Under the pieces are notes generated by a model, which saw only the letters and a list, made by a program, of their open reading frames with translations, had not been told where the DNA came from and searched no databases. Of a stretch of 64,000 nt of DNA, positions 51,112-61,098 are shown one piece after another; the first letter of the stretch is position 1; each line of letters starts with the position of its first letter. Origin of the DNA: Oscillospiraceae bacterium (lineage in GTDB: Bacteria > Bacillota > Clostridia > Oscillospirales > UBA929). Made by a program: the position numbers and the translations under genes. Where the stretch lies: assembly GCA_009782475.1 (NCBI GenBank), contig WRIZ01000007.1, positions 1 through 64,000 on the forward strand, in the 5' to 3' direction.

Positions 51112-51800
51112 GGGGTACCCTCCTTTTTCATTTGGCGCGCGGCTGCCGCGCAAATCATAACATCCTCCGCTCCGGCGGAGAGGAGTAAGCTCCGGCATTC
51201 CCCCGCTGTCGCGCCCGATGTATAAATGTCGTCGATCAGTAAAACGTGCTTCCCTTCCGGGTTTCGCAGCACTTGAAACACATCCCGCACATTCTCCCGC
51301 CGTGCCTTATCGTCAGCCATTTTTGTTTGAGATTTGACTCGGCGTTTTTTCCTGAGCAGCCGTTCAACCGGAAGGGAGAGCCGCTTGCCCACGACGCGCG
51401 CCAGCCGTTCGCTCTGGTCGTATCCCCGCGTCCACCGCCGGAAAAAGTTGCACGGAACCCATGTGACAATGTCGATTTCCCGGCTGCCGACAGCCTCCGC
51501 CATCAGCAAACCGAAAACCTCCGCGCATCCCGAAAACCCCTTGAACTTATATCTATGCAACGCCAGCCGCACCGTATCACGGTAAATCAACGGCGCGATC
51601 ACGCCATCTGAATCCGGCGGTTCCCGCCACGGTAATGTGTCTTGGCAATCCCCGCACAGCCCGTCTTTACAGGATTTACGGCAGAAAACGCAGCGTTTGG
51701 GGAAGAGGAAGGATAAAAAGTCAAACACCCGCCGTATCAACAGCGTTGCCGCAACATTTCTCCACGCAAATGCCGCACCCGGTGCATATATCGTAGTCAA
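51108..51800 (-). CDS. ComF-family phosphoribosyltransferase-like protein
   Basis: CVFCRKSCKDGLCGDCQDTLPW; RRWTRGYDQSERLARVVGKRL; VLLIDDIYTSGATAGEC. Confidence 0.9.
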   Translation of the reverse strand: MTTIYAPGAAFAWRNVAATLLIRRVFDFLSFLFPKRCVFCRKSCKDGLCGDCQDTLPWREPPDSDGVIAPLIYRDTVRLALHRYKFKGFSGCAEVFGLLMAEAVGSREIDIVTWVPCNFFRRWTRGYDQSERLARVVGKRLSLPVERLLRKKRRVKSQTKMADDKARRENVRDVFQVLRNPEGKHVLLIDDIYTSGATAGECRSLLLSAGAEDVMICAAAARQMKKEGTP

Positions 51801-52017
51801 TCACAATTCTGCCGTAGGGGTTTGGCTCGCACTTGCCGATATTGACGCCGCAATCACAGCCGCAGCCGCACCCTGATGACACAACGCACTCAACCCGCTT
51901 ATCCATAATGGGTTCATCAACCTCAATGTAACTGATTGCATCCACGGGGCAGATGTTGATGATGGTACACGCTTTTTCATTTGCGCCGCATTTTTGATCG
52001 TTGATGATAGGTTTCAT
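51721..52017 (-). CDS. 4Fe-4S ferredoxin-like protein with extra Cys cluster
   Basis: KACTIINICPVDAISYI; SSGCGCGCDCGVNIGKCEP; CTGCGICVEKCCGNAV. Confidence 0.85.
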   Translation of the reverse strand: MKPIINDQKCGANEKACTIINICPVDAISYIEVDEPIMDKRVECVVSSGCGCGCDCGVNIGKCEPNPYGRIVIDYDICTGCGICVEKCCGNAVDTAGV

Positions 52018-52036
52018 CGCCGCACCTCTATTCATA

Positions 52037-54154
52037 TTATTCTGCCGCCAGCAGCCCTTTTAACCCGCTGTAGCGTTTCAACCGCTTATCGTTCTGCGTC
52101 ATGGCGGCGACCGTATCCTCCTGTCCGACCATGATGAGCCACTCCCGCGCCCTCGTGACGGCGGTGTACAGCACACGCCGGGTCATCAGTTTCCGCGGCC
52201 CCGGCATAACGGCCAGCACAACGGCTTTATATTCGCTCCCCTGCGCTTTGTGAACCGTCAGCGCGTAGGCCGGTTCCAGCTCGCCTAGGTTGTCGAACGC
52301 GTAGTCGGCCAAACGGTCGTCGTATCGGACAGTCAATGACGACGCTTTGAGGTCGATTTGTACAATAACGCCGATCTCGCCGTTGAATATCCCTGTGCCA
52401 GCCTGCGGGCTGTCTTCCTGTTTCCACAGTATATCATAATTGTTGCGGATTTGCATGACGCGGTCGCCCTCGCGGTATAAAAACTCACCGAACCGCTTTT
52501 CCAGCTTGTGTTCGGCCGCCGGGTTCAACGCCTCCTGCAAGACCTTGTTGAGGCTGACGGTGCCGCACGGCCCCCGCCGTGTGGCTGTGAGGACTTGGAT
52601 ATTCTCCGGCTCGATGCCAAGCTTGTCCGGCAGGCGGGCGGCGCAGAGTTCTGTGATGGTCTCCACAGCCGACAGCATGTCGCGGCGGCGCAGGAAAAAG
52701 AGGTTTTTATCGTTGCGGAACTCCGGCAGTTCCCCCCGGTTGACGCTGTGCGCCCCGGTGACGATCAGGCTCTCGGCGGCCTGGCGGAAAATCTCGGTCA
52801 GGCGGACAGAGGGGGTTTCCCCGCCATTCAGGATGTCTTCCAACACCGTTCCCGGCCCCACCGCCGGGAGCTGGTCGGGGTCGCCCACCAGCACCAGCCT
52901 TGTTTCCTCCGGCATCGAACGGGCGACGCAATCCATCAAAAGAACGTCCAGCATCGACACTTCGTCCAACACCACAACGTCGGCGTTCAGCGGGTTTTCC
53001 TCGTCCCGCAGGAAGCGCATGACGCCCCGTTCCGGGTCATAGCCGAATTCCAGCAGGCGATGGACGGTCGATGCCTCCCGCCCGCACAGTTCGCTCAGCC
53101 GTTTGGCGGCGCGCCCGGTCGGGGCGGCCAGCAGCACCTTCAGCCCCATCCAGTCAAACAGCCGCAGGAGTCCGCGCACCGTCGTTGTCTTGCCCGTCCC
53201 CGGCCCCCCGGTCAACACCGTCAGGCTGCACCCGGCCGCCGTCATCAACGCTTCCCGCTGCAAATCGGCGTATTGGATCGATAACTCCTGCTCGATCCGC
53301 CCGATGACGCCGCTTATATCGCGGGGGAGAGAGAAGGCTTGCGCCGATCGTTGACGGATGAAACGGGCGACGTTCCGCTCAGCGTCGTATAAGTGCTTGA
53401 GGTACACCGAGCCGTCGTCACAGGCGACGATCGTGCCTTCGCAATACAGCTCCTGAAGAGCGTCCTCCAGCGGGTCTTCTTCGGCGGCCAGCAGCTCGGC
53501 CGTGGCCGGAATGAGTTTTTCACGCGGGAGATAGACGTGTCCTTGGTCGAGGTTGTAATACAATTCGTATAATAACCCGGCTTTCAGCCTGACGGGTTCC
53601 GCTTCCCCAATGCCCAGCGAACCAGCCAGCTTGTCCACATGGTCGAAAGACGCCTCAAACGGCGGATACAGCAATACATACGGGTCTTCAGCAAGACGGT
53701 CGGAAGCCTCGGTTCCGTACCGTTTGGTCAGCTCTGCCGCGTAGGATGGGGAGAGATCGTTTTTGACCATTTGCTCCATCAGGCGGCGGAGAGCTGTTTG
53801 CTTTCCGAACAGTTCCCCGATGGATTGGGCGCGTTTAGGGGTGATGCCCCGCACCTCGCTCAAACGGTTTGGCTGGTGTTCCATCACATCGAGTGTTTCG
53901 GAGCCGAACCGCTCGACCAAAAGCCGCGCCGTCGCCTGCCCGACCCCCTGAATGATCCCCGAAGCGAGGTATTCCTGAATGGCCGAGGTCTCCGACGGGA
54001 GACACCGTTCGGCCGACTGCACGGTAAACTGCGGCCCGTGCGCCGGATGCTGCGTCCATCGTCCCCGCGCGGATATGTCCTCCCCCGGAGCGGGAGAGGG
54101 AATATGCCCCACGGCGGTTTGCAATGAACCATCCGGGCAGGCTACGCGCAGCAC
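52037..54154 (-). CDS. recD2: RecD2-type SF1B helicase (true N-terminus probably further upstream)
   Basis: LTGGPGTGKTTTVRGLLRLFD; VVLDEVSMLDVLLMD; LVGDPDQLPAVGPGTVLEDIL; YALTVHKAQGSEYKAVVL. Confidence 0.95.
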   Translation of the reverse strand: MLRVACPDGSLQTAVGHIPSPAPGEDISARGRWTQHPAHGPQFTVQSAERCLPSETSAIQEYLASGIIQGVGQATARLLVERFGSETLDVMEHQPNRLSEVRGITPKRAQSIGELFGKQTALRRLMEQMVKNDLSPSYAAELTKRYGTEASDRLAEDPYVLLYPPFEASFDHVDKLAGSLGIGEAEPVRLKAGLLYELYYNLDQGHVYLPREKLIPATAELLAAEEDPLEDALQELYCEGTIVACDDGSVYLKHLYDAERNVARFIRQRSAQAFSLPRDISGVIGRIEQELSIQYADLQREALMTAAGCSLTVLTGGPGTGKTTTVRGLLRLFDWMGLKVLLAAPTGRAAKRLSELCGREASTVHRLLEFGYDPERGVMRFLRDEENPLNADVVVLDEVSMLDVLLMDCVARSMPEETRLVLVGDPDQLPAVGPGTVLEDILNGGETPSVRLTEIFRQAAESLIVTGAHSVNRGELPEFRNDKNLFFLRRRDMLSAVETITELCAARLPDKLGIEPENIQVLTATRRGPCGTVSLNKVLQEALNPAAEHKLEKRFGEFLYREGDRVMQIRNNYDILWKQEDSPQAGTGIFNGEIGVIVQIDLKASSLTVRYDDRLADYAFDNLGELEPAYALTVHKAQGSEYKAVVLAVMPGPRKLMTRRVLYTAVTRAREWLIMVGQEDTVAAMTQNDKRLKRYSGLKGLLAAE

Positions 54155-54170
54155 CGCCCAGCCCGTCTCC

Positions 54171-54374
54171 TCATTCGCGTAGACGACCGCCTGTATGACG
54201 CCCTCTAATATCTCGTCCGTCGTCCGACACCCCTTTGTAAACCTGTCCCAGCCAATCGGGTTTTGCGGCGGTCAGCGGGAATCCCAGCCATCTGCCGAAG
54301 ACAGCCCACCCGGCCATGACCGCGCCGTATGCGCACAATACCGCCAAGAACCATGTCAGCAACATCGTCTCCAC
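54171..54374 (-). CDS. Small membrane protein
   Basis: One hydrophobic N-terminal segment; between recD2 and a DUF368 gene. Confidence 0.45.
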   Translation of the reverse strand: METMLLTWFLAVLCAYGAVMAGWAVFGRWLGFPLTAAKPDWLGQVYKGVSDDGRDIRGRHTGGRLRE

Positions 54375-54412
54375 CCCTTACGGGGTATCCTATGCCGTCC
54401 GCCCGCCAAGCG

Positions 54413-55294
54413 TCACAAAAACCGCTTCCTTCCCAAGACGAACGAAAGCAGCCCGCCCAAAAGAAAGGTCACAATGCCCGCGGTGACGAGAGAGACCGAA
54501 AAGTCGCTCTGATATACGCCCGGCTCATTGAAAAGGGCGTAAACAGAACCTAAGAGCAATCCCAGTAAGACCAGATTAACCTGCCTATAATAACTTTTTA
54601 AGAGTATCCCAATCATTTTGGACATGGTGATACAGCCGATGATGATACCCGCGCCGAGAGGCAATAGAACCTTGCCAATATCCGGCAGCAGCCCGATGTT
54701 TGTGAAAACGGCCGATACATCTTTGACCGAATCCATCACCGGCTGATAAACCCCCAGCAGGAGTAAAAAGAAGGAGCCGCTTACGCCCGGTAAAACCATA
54801 GCCGCCGCCGCCAAAATCCCGGCGAAGAAGAGAAACACCATAAACGGCACGCTTATATCCGCCGCCGCGTCAACCGGATTTACGGCATAAACACGCTTCA
54901 AATGGGACATGACCGGTAAGGCCAAAGCGGGGATCAGGATCAAAACGGTTTCAAAAGGCCTGTATCCGCGTCCGCGCTCTTTGCCGTTCCGGTACATATA
55001 AGGGATGATCCCAACAACCAATCCGATAAAGAACAGTATCATGGGGAAGGAGTAATGATCCAGCAGATAACTCATGACCCTGCTGAAAGCCAGTAAGCCG
55101 CAAGCCGCGCCAATGAAAAAGAGAAGTAAAAACCGCAGGTGCTTCCGAATGTTTTTTTGAAAGCTGCCTATCGCTTCGATCAAATCGTCATAAAACCCCA
55201 AAATAACGGCAATGGTTCCCCCGCTCACACCGGGAACGGTTTCCGTGATCCCGAATGCCAGCCCGTTTATAACCGTCCGTATTGCTTTGAGCAT
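54413..55294 (-). CDS. DUF368 membrane protein (polyprenyl-phosphate transporter-like family)
   Basis: GLAFGITETVPGVSGGTIAVILGFYDDLIEAI; AAMVLPGVSGSFFLLLLGVY. Confidence 0.92.
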   Translation of the reverse strand: MLKAIRTVINGLAFGITETVPGVSGGTIAVILGFYDDLIEAIGSFQKNIRKHLRFLLLFFIGAACGLLAFSRVMSYLLDHYSFPMILFFIGLVVGIIPYMYRNGKERGRGYRPFETVLILIPALALPVMSHLKRVYAVNPVDAAADISVPFMVFLFFAGILAAAAMVLPGVSGSFFLLLLGVYQPVMDSVKDVSAVFTNIGLLPDIGKVLLPLGAGIIIGCITMSKMIGILLKSYYRQVNLVLLGLLLGSVYALFNEPGVYQSDFSVSLVTAGIVTFLLGGLLSFVLGRKRFL

Positions 55295-55350
55295 CTTACC
55301 ACCCGCAATTTTGGATTTATTATGTCAACCGATATTATATCACGCCAAGC

Positions 55351-55380
55351 AAAAAGACGCAAGCGAAATGCGTCTTTTTT
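55351..55380. terminator. Bidirectional intrinsic terminator
   Basis: AAAAAGACGCa-agcgaaa-tGCGTCTTTTTT. Confidence 0.85.
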
Positions 55381-55397
55381 GCTTTTTTGATATACAC

Positions 55398-56009
55398 TTA
55401 ACTCTTTGCCGCCCTTCCGTGGATGAGCCAAGACAACCTTTTATAGGTCAGGAAGGTGATCAGGCCGATTGACACGCCTTTCAGCAGGTTGAACGGTGTG
55501 ATGGACAAGAGCACTACCTTCCACAGGCTGTCAACAGCGGGGATGATGGCGGCGCAAATGCCTATTAAAACTTCCTCGGGAACCATCACCCTTGTGAAAA
55601 ACGGAACGGTGATATAGTAATTCGCGAATATCCCCACAAACGCCATGGTAAACACGCCGATTCCCATCCCCAGCAACGCGCCGCCGCGTGTTTTCCGAAA
55701 TCGGTAAACCATCCCGGCCGGCAGCACCAACGCGGCACCCACGATGAAGTTGGCCAGTTCGCCAACCCCGCCGGTGGTGGTCACCGTAAGATGTATCGCG
55801 TTTTTCAGCAGTACGATGGTGACCCCGGCGACCGGGCCGAAAGAGAACGCCCCAATCAATGCCGGAAGCTCGGAAAAATCCATTTTCAAGAACTCCGGGA
55901 AAATCGGCAGCGGGAATTCCAGTATCATCAGAACGGAGGCCACCCCGGCCAGCATGGCTGTGACCGTCATCACGCGGAGGCTGCTTTTCATCGTTTTCAC
56001 CATTATCAT
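55398..56009 (-). CDS. ribU: Riboflavin ECF transporter S component
   Basis: FPEFLKMDFSELPALIGAFSFGPVAGVTIVLLKNAIHL; FMN riboswitch upstream. Confidence 0.93.
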   Translation of the reverse strand: MIMVKTMKSSLRVMTVTAMLAGVASVLMILEFPLPIFPEFLKMDFSELPALIGAFSFGPVAGVTIVLLKNAIHLTVTTTGGVGELANFIVGAALVLPAGMVYRFRKTRGGALLGMGIGVFTMAFVGIFANYYITVPFFTRVMVPEEVLIGICAAIIPAVDSLWKVVLLSITPFNLLKGVSIGLITFLTYKRLSWLIHGRAAKS

Positions 56010-56028
56010 CTCCTAAATCACAAGATAA

Positions 56029-56057
56029 ACGCCCTTAAACGGTTCGTTTAAGGGCGT
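56029..56057 (-). terminator. Riboswitch expression-platform terminator
   Basis: Minus strand ACGCCCTTAAAC-gaacc-GTTTAAGGGCGT-TTatctt. Confidence 0.85.
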
Positions 56058-56082
56058 GACAACGCATAAAACTATGCGGCTC

Positions 56083-56317
56083 ACCTTCTTCCATCCAGAC
56101 TGTAACTGTCGGCACCGGAATCACACCGGTTCAGCGGAAATATTCCGCTCGCGGGCTTTGAATGTCGCGCTCTGTGCGCGGTTCACGGGCGGTTGCGGAA
56201 ACCTCTCCGGTTACGTTCGCAGGCTCACTAGACCTGCGAGGTGTTCCGCTCCCTGTGACCCGACAGAGCAGCTCTCTTCTTACCGCCGGTGGGGACTTTC
56301 ACCCCGCCCTGAAGATG
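56083..56317 (-). ncRNA. FMN riboswitch (RFN element) with enlarged variable region
   Basis: Minus strand CTTCAGGGCGGGGTGAAAGTCCCCACCGGCGGTA ... AGCCCGCGAGC ... GATTCCGGTGCCGACAGTTACAGTCTGGATGGAAGAAGG. Confidence 0.95.
56163..56280 (-). ncRNA. Structured element, copy 2, inside the FMN riboswitch variable region
   Basis: Minus strand AGAAGAGAGCTGCTC-TGT-CGGGTCAC...GTGAACCG-CGC-ACA-GAGCGCGACA; same ends and CGC bulge as 20639-20718. Confidence 0.7.
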
Positions 56318-56335
56318 TATTTACTTTTGGACTGC

Positions 56336-57286
56336 TTACGCGATCTGCGGGATGTCGATCACAACGCCGCTGCCGATTTGGTTGAAGGTATAGTTCATGA
56401 TCATTTCCATGTCGACCGTTTCACCCATAACCGACATATCCATCTTCATGGCCATCCGCATGGATTTCAGGTTGCCGCTGTTGTCGGCAACGGCTTCGAT
56501 GATGACGTCGCCAATGTTCATGTCAACCGACGACATGCCGCCCAGTTCATCCATAGCGTCGCCCATCGAATCAAGCACAAAATCGGAAAGCATGGAACCG
56601 TCCACAATGATGGTGATCTTTTCGCCGCCGCTCACCGTTGTTGTTTCCACCGATTTGATGGCTTCTTCCTCAAAATCAGGCAAATTGACGGTGCTGTCCA
56701 TCTGCGTGTTGAGCTGATCCATCAGTTCATTCATATCAAACCCCATATCGGCCGCGCTTTCGCCTCTCACCGGGATTTCCTCGCCGTTCATGGCAAAATA
56801 CTCTATGAGGCCGTTGGTGTTGAGAATCATTTCAATCTCTTCACCCTGCATTTCCATGATGTAATACAGCTTTGCCCCGTCAAAGATCATCTCCATATAG
56901 ATGTCTTCCCCGTACATATCCATGTTCATCACCATGGCGAGTTTTTCTACGCCGTCTTCGATGACCATCTTCATATTGCCGTCCATACGCATGGATACAT
57001 TTTCAAACCCGGCTTTCATACGGATGTCCATATCGAAATCCACGTCAAATTGCGTGTCGTCTCCATCGCTGTTAAGCCCTTCCATCCAGTTTGTGTATGT
57101 GGTATGGGCTTTGCTCTTTGTCATACCCGACAGCAAAGCGTCTTCCTTTTTGCCGTCTTTCTCTTCCGGGCTGTTTTTGCCGCCGAAACCGCCTCCCGAA
57201 GAGCCGCCTCCCGACGTATCGTTTGCGCATGCTGCCATCAACAACGACAAAACAATGACGAGCGCGAGAATGGTTTTTCTTCTCAT
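56336..57286 (-). CDS. Met-rich lipoprotein of unknown function
   Basis: Lipobox LLMAACAND; many Met (NMKMVIEDGVEKLAMVMNMDMYGEDIYMEMI). Confidence 0.7.
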   Translation of the reverse strand: MRRKTILALVIVLSLLMAACANDTSGGGSSGGGFGGKNSPEEKDGKKEDALLSGMTKSKAHTTYTNWMEGLNSDGDDTQFDVDFDMDIRMKAGFENVSMRMDGNMKMVIEDGVEKLAMVMNMDMYGEDIYMEMIFDGAKLYYIMEMQGEEIEMILNTNGLIEYFAMNGEEIPVRGESAADMGFDMNELMDQLNTQMDSTVNLPDFEEEAIKSVETTTVSGGEKITIIVDGSMLSDFVLDSMGDAMDELGGMSSVDMNIGDVIIEAVADNSGNLKSMRMAMKMDMSVMGETVDMEMIMNYTFNQIGSGVVIDIPQIA

Positions 57287-57342
57287 AGCGATCCCTCTTT
57301 CCTCATATTTGAGTTTTCCCCTTAGGGATCATTATAACGGCA

Positions 57343-60183
57343 TCATTTCGTTTTGTCAAGGAGGGCTTCTTTCAAAAACTGCCCCGTATACGACACCTCA
57401 CAGGCCGCCACCTCTTCCGGCGTGCCTTGCGCGACGATTTCGCCGCCTCCCCCGCCGCCTTCGGGACCGAGGTCGATGACATGGTCGGCCGTTTTGATGA
57501 CCTCAAGGTTGTGCTCAATGACCAAAACGGTATTGCCGCCTTCCACCAGCCTCCCCAGCACCTCGATCAGGCGGTGGGTGTCGGCGATGTGCAGCCCGGT
57601 GGTCGGCTCATCAAGGATGTAGATGGTGCTTCCGGTGCCGCGTTTGGAAAGCTCGGTCGCCAGTTTCACCCGCTGCGCCTCGCCGCCCGACAGCGTCGTC
57701 GAGGGCTGACCCAGCTTGATATACCCCAGCCCCACCTCGCAGAGGGTTTGGATTTTGCGGTGTATCCGGGGGATGGGCGCGAAAAACTCCAACGCTTCGG
57801 CGCAGGTCATGTCGAGGACTTCGTGGATATTCTTGGTTTTATAACGCACTTCCAGCGTCTCGCGGTTGTAGCGTTTGCCTTTGCATACATCACAGGGGAT
57901 GTAGATGTCGGGCAGGAAGTGCATCTCAATTTTAATCAGCCCGTCGCCCGCGCAGGCTTCGCACCGCCCGCCGCGTGTGTTGAACGAAAACCGCCCTGGG
58001 CCGTAGCCGCGTATCTTTGCGTCCGGGGTGGCGGCGAACAGGTCGCGGATGTCGGAGAACAGCCCGGTATAGGTCGCCGGGTTGCTTCGGGGCGTCCGCC
58101 CGATGGGGGATTGGTCGATGTCGATGACTTTGTCGAGGTGTTCCAGCCCTTCGATGCGGTCGTGCGCGCCGGGGCGGGTACGGGCACGGTTAAGTGATCC
58201 GGCGAGGGCTTTATACAGAATGTGGTTGACCAGTGAGCTCTTGCCCGAGCCGGAAACGCCTGTGATACAGGTTTGGCAGCCGAGCGGAATGGAAACGTCA
58301 ATGTTTTTCAGGTTGTTCTCCCGCGCGCCGCGGACGGTCAGCGTTTTGCCGTTCCCTTTGTGCCGGACGGCAGGGACGGGGACGGACTGTTTGCCCGAGA
58401 GGTATTGCCCGGTGACCGAGCCGGGGCAGTCCATAATCTCCTGAAGTGTCCCGGCGGCGACGACTTCGCCGCCCTGAACGCCCGCGCCGGGGCCGACGTC
58501 AACGATGTAATCGGCTTCCAGCATGGTTTCCTCGTCATGCTCGACAACGAGGAGGGTGTTGCCGAGGTCGCGCAGGCGTTTGAGGGTGGCCAGCAGCTTT
58601 TTGTTGTCCCGCTGGTGAAGACCAATCGACGGCTCGTCGAGGATATACAAAACCCCCATCAGCGACGAACCGATTTGAGTCGCCAGCCTGATCCGCTGGC
58701 TCTCGCCGCCCGACAAACTGCCCGACTGGCGCGAGAGGGTAAGGTATTCCAGCCCGACCGAACGCAGGAATCCCAGCCGTTCGCGGATTTCTTTCAGGAT
58801 ACGGTCGGCAATCAGGCTCTCTTGGGTGGTAAACTCCACCGTATCCCAAAAGGCCAGCGCGTCGGTGACCGGCTTTAAGGCGTATTCGGAAATGTCCAGC
58901 CCCCCCACAGTGACGGCAAGGCTCTCTTTTTTCAGCCGTTTGCCTTTACACTCGGGGCAGGGAACGGGCGACATCATCTCCTCGATGTGCTGGCGTGAGC
59001 CGTCGGACTGGGTGTCGCGGTAGCGGCGTTCGAGGTTGTTGACCAGCCCCTCGAAAGCGTGGCGGTGGATGCCGGTCGAGCCGTTGGCCTTGATGTAAGG
59101 CAGGTCGAGCTTGACGCCTTTGGTGCCGTACATCAGCGCGTCGAAGGCTTCCTCCGGGATGTCGCACACCGGGGTGTCGAGCGAGAAATCATACCGTTTG
59201 GACAGGCCGCCGAAATACATGCGGGCGATAGAGTTGTCGTCGGCTCCGTTCCACCCGCCCGCGACGACGGCACCGCCGCTCAAGGACAGCGACATATCGG
59301 GGATGACCCGGTCGGGGTCGACCTTCAAATGCGCGCCCAGCCCCATACACTTGGGACAGGAGCCATAAGGGTTGTTGAACGAGAACATGCGCGGCGTCAG
59401 CTCTTCCATCGAGACGCCGCAGTCTTCGCAGGCGTAATTCTGCGAAAAGAGCAGCTCTTTCTCGCCCGGGCCGATGTCGATGATGATCAGCCCGCCCGAC
59501 AGCCCGGCCGCGATCTCGGTTGAGTCGGTCAACCGCTGCTGGATGTCGGACTTGATGACAAGGCGGTCGATGACGATCTCAATGTTATGCTTCTTGTTTT
59601 TATCCAGCGTGATCGTCTCGGTCAGGTCGTACATGCTCCCGTCGACGCGGACGCGGGTAAACCCGCTCTTTCTCGCGTCGGTGAACACCTTGGTATACTC
59701 GCCCTTGCGGGCGCGAACCACCGGCGCGAGGATTTGGATGCGCGACGATTCAGGCAACGCCATTACCTGATCGATGATCTGATCGATGGTCTGCTGATGG
59801 ATGACCTTCCCGCAGCGCGGGCAATGGGGGATGCCCACCCTTGCCCAAAGCAGGCGCAGGTAGTCGTATATCTCGGTGACCGTCCCCACCGTGGAGCGCG
59901 GGTTTTTGCTGGTGGTCTTTTGGTCGATGGAGATGGCCGGGCTGAGGCCGTCGATGTAGTCGACGTCGGGCTTCTCCATCTGCCCCAAAAACTGCCGGGC
60001 ATACGCCGACAGGCTCTCCACATACCGCCGCTGCCCTTCGGCGTAGATGGTATCGAACGCCAGCGAACTCTTCCCCGACCCGGACAGCCCGGTTAGAACG
60101 ACCAGCTTGTCCCGCGGGATCTCGACGTCGATGTTTTTCAGGTTATGCTCGCGCGCGCCTTTGACAAAGATTGAATTTCGCAT
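57343..60183 (-). CDS. uvrA: Excinuclease ABC subunit A
   Basis: [59 protein letters not shown]. Confidence 0.98.
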   Translation of the reverse strand: MRNSIFVKGAREHNLKNIDVEIPRDKLVVLTGLSGSGKSSLAFDTIYAEGQRRYVESLSAYARQFLGQMEKPDVDYIDGLSPAISIDQKTTSKNPRSTVGTVTEIYDYLRLLWARVGIPHCPRCGKVIHQQTIDQIIDQVMALPESSRIQILAPVVRARKGEYTKVFTDARKSGFTRVRVDGSMYDLTETITLDKNKKHNIEIVIDRLVIKSDIQQRLTDSTEIAAGLSGGLIIIDIGPGEKELLFSQNYACEDCGVSMEELTPRMFSFNNPYGSCPKCMGLGAHLKVDPDRVIPDMSLSLSGGAVVAGGWNGADDNSIARMYFGGLSKRYDFSLDTPVCDIPEEAFDALMYGTKGVKLDLPYIKANGSTGIHRHAFEGLVNNLERRYRDTQSDGSRQHIEEMMSPVPCPECKGKRLKKESLAVTVGGLDISEYALKPVTDALAFWDTVEFTTQESLIADRILKEIRERLGFLRSVGLEYLTLSRQSGSLSGGESQRIRLATQIGSSLMGVLYILDEPSIGLHQRDNKKLLATLKRLRDLGNTLLVVEHDEETMLEADYIVDVGPGAGVQGGEVVAAGTLQEIMDCPGSVTGQYLSGKQSVPVPAVRHKGNGKTLTVRGARENNLKNIDVSIPLGCQTCITGVSGSGKSSLVNHILYKALAGSLNRARTRPGAHDRIEGLEHLDKVIDIDQSPIGRTPRSNPATYTGLFSDIRDLFAATPDAKIRGYGPGRFSFNTRGGRCEACAGDGLIKIEMHFLPDIYIPCDVCKGKRYNRETLEVRYKTKNIHEVLDMTCAEALEFFAPIPRIHRKIQTLCEVGLGYIKLGQPSTTLSGGEAQRVKLATELSKRGTGSTIYILDEPTTGLHIADTHRLIEVLGRLVEGGNTVLVIEHNLEVIKTADHVIDLGPEGGGGGGEIVAQGTPEEVAACEVSYTGQFLKEALLDKTK

Positions 60184-60213
60184 GTTTGACCCCTTGACTA
60201 TCATTTGAATTTT

Positions 60214-61095
60214 TTAGTGATGATAAACTCCCTCAATACGGGTGGCAGCCTTGCCGCCGAAACGTATGCAATCATTCATATATACCAGCTTCACGGTGTT
60301 GTAAATCCGATCGGCACCGCCTTGCTCGATCGTTATCGGGCTGCCGTCCCATACCTTGTTTTTGAGCATGTAATAGCCAAACGCGCTGTTCCCCGAACCG
60401 GTGGCAGGGTCTTCCAAATAACCAAATTTCGGTGCGAATACGCGTGTACGCGCTTTGTTTTGCGGATTTTCTGTTTCAAGCGAGAAAATCAATGTTATAT
60501 CAATTTGTTGATTTAAGCAAAAGGTTTTCAAGATTTGCTCATCCGGGAAAATGCTTATCTCATCTTTCAACGCGGTCATCGGAACGATCAGTGTTTTCAA
60601 TCCCGCATCGATGACGTCAACAGGATACGAATTGGAGATTTGATTCTTTTGAAGCGATAAAGCCTCCGACACCTCATCTATACTTAACTCCGTTCCGATA
60701 TGCCGAGGCTTGGGGGCGGATATATAAACCGCATCTTGTGTTTCAATCTCATTATACACCGTAAGGACGCCTTTTTTACCCGCGTAAATTGTGATTTCTT
60801 TCTTTTCCAGCAGAGCGGGATTCCCTTTGATGAGGTCATACATACACGCAACGGTGCCGTGCCCGCAAAAATCGACTTCACATTCGGAAGAATAGTATGT
60901 AAGCTCAAAAGAACGATCCGGTTTCGTCCGGCAATAAACAACCTCAGAAATAAAACCTTTATGCCGCTTTGCGATATGCAGCATGTCGGCTTCGCTCAAA
61001 GACTGCCCTTCTTTCAAATAGATACAAGCCGCCGGATTGCCCAATGATTCCCCGGAGGTAAAAGCATCTATTTTTTTATACCCGTATGGTTTCAT
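60214..61095 (-). CDS. PhzF-family isomerase-like protein
   Basis: KIDAFTSGESLGNPAACIYL; YSSECEVDFCGHGTVACMY; EDPATGSGNSAFGYYML. Confidence 0.93.
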   Translation of the reverse strand: MKPYGYKKIDAFTSGESLGNPAACIYLKEGQSLSEADMLHIAKRHKGFISEVVYCRTKPDRSFELTYYSSECEVDFCGHGTVACMYDLIKGNPALLEKKEITIYAGKKGVLTVYNEIETQDAVYISAPKPRHIGTELSIDEVSEALSLQKNQISNSYPVDVIDAGLKTLIVPMTALKDEISIFPDEQILKTFCLNQQIDITLIFSLETENPQNKARTRVFAPKFGYLEDPATGSGNSAFGYYMLKNKVWDGSPITIEQGGADRIYNTVKLVYMNDCIRFGGKAATRIEGVYHH

Positions 61096-61098
61096 CCT

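Noticed and set aside
56162-57325. 387-aa His-rich ORF on the plus strand
   Set aside because: Antisense image of the Met-rich lipoprotein (ATG read in reverse gives CAT/His) and of the riboswitch; no credible RBS or family.
59449-59460. GAGCAGCTCTTT resembling one end of the two-copy structured element
   Set aside because: Inside uvrA coding sequence with no matching partner end nearby; treated as coincidence.
57427-60096. Several long plus-strand ORFs opposite uvrA
   Set aside because: Shadow ORFs; no recognisable domains, and uvrA is unambiguous.
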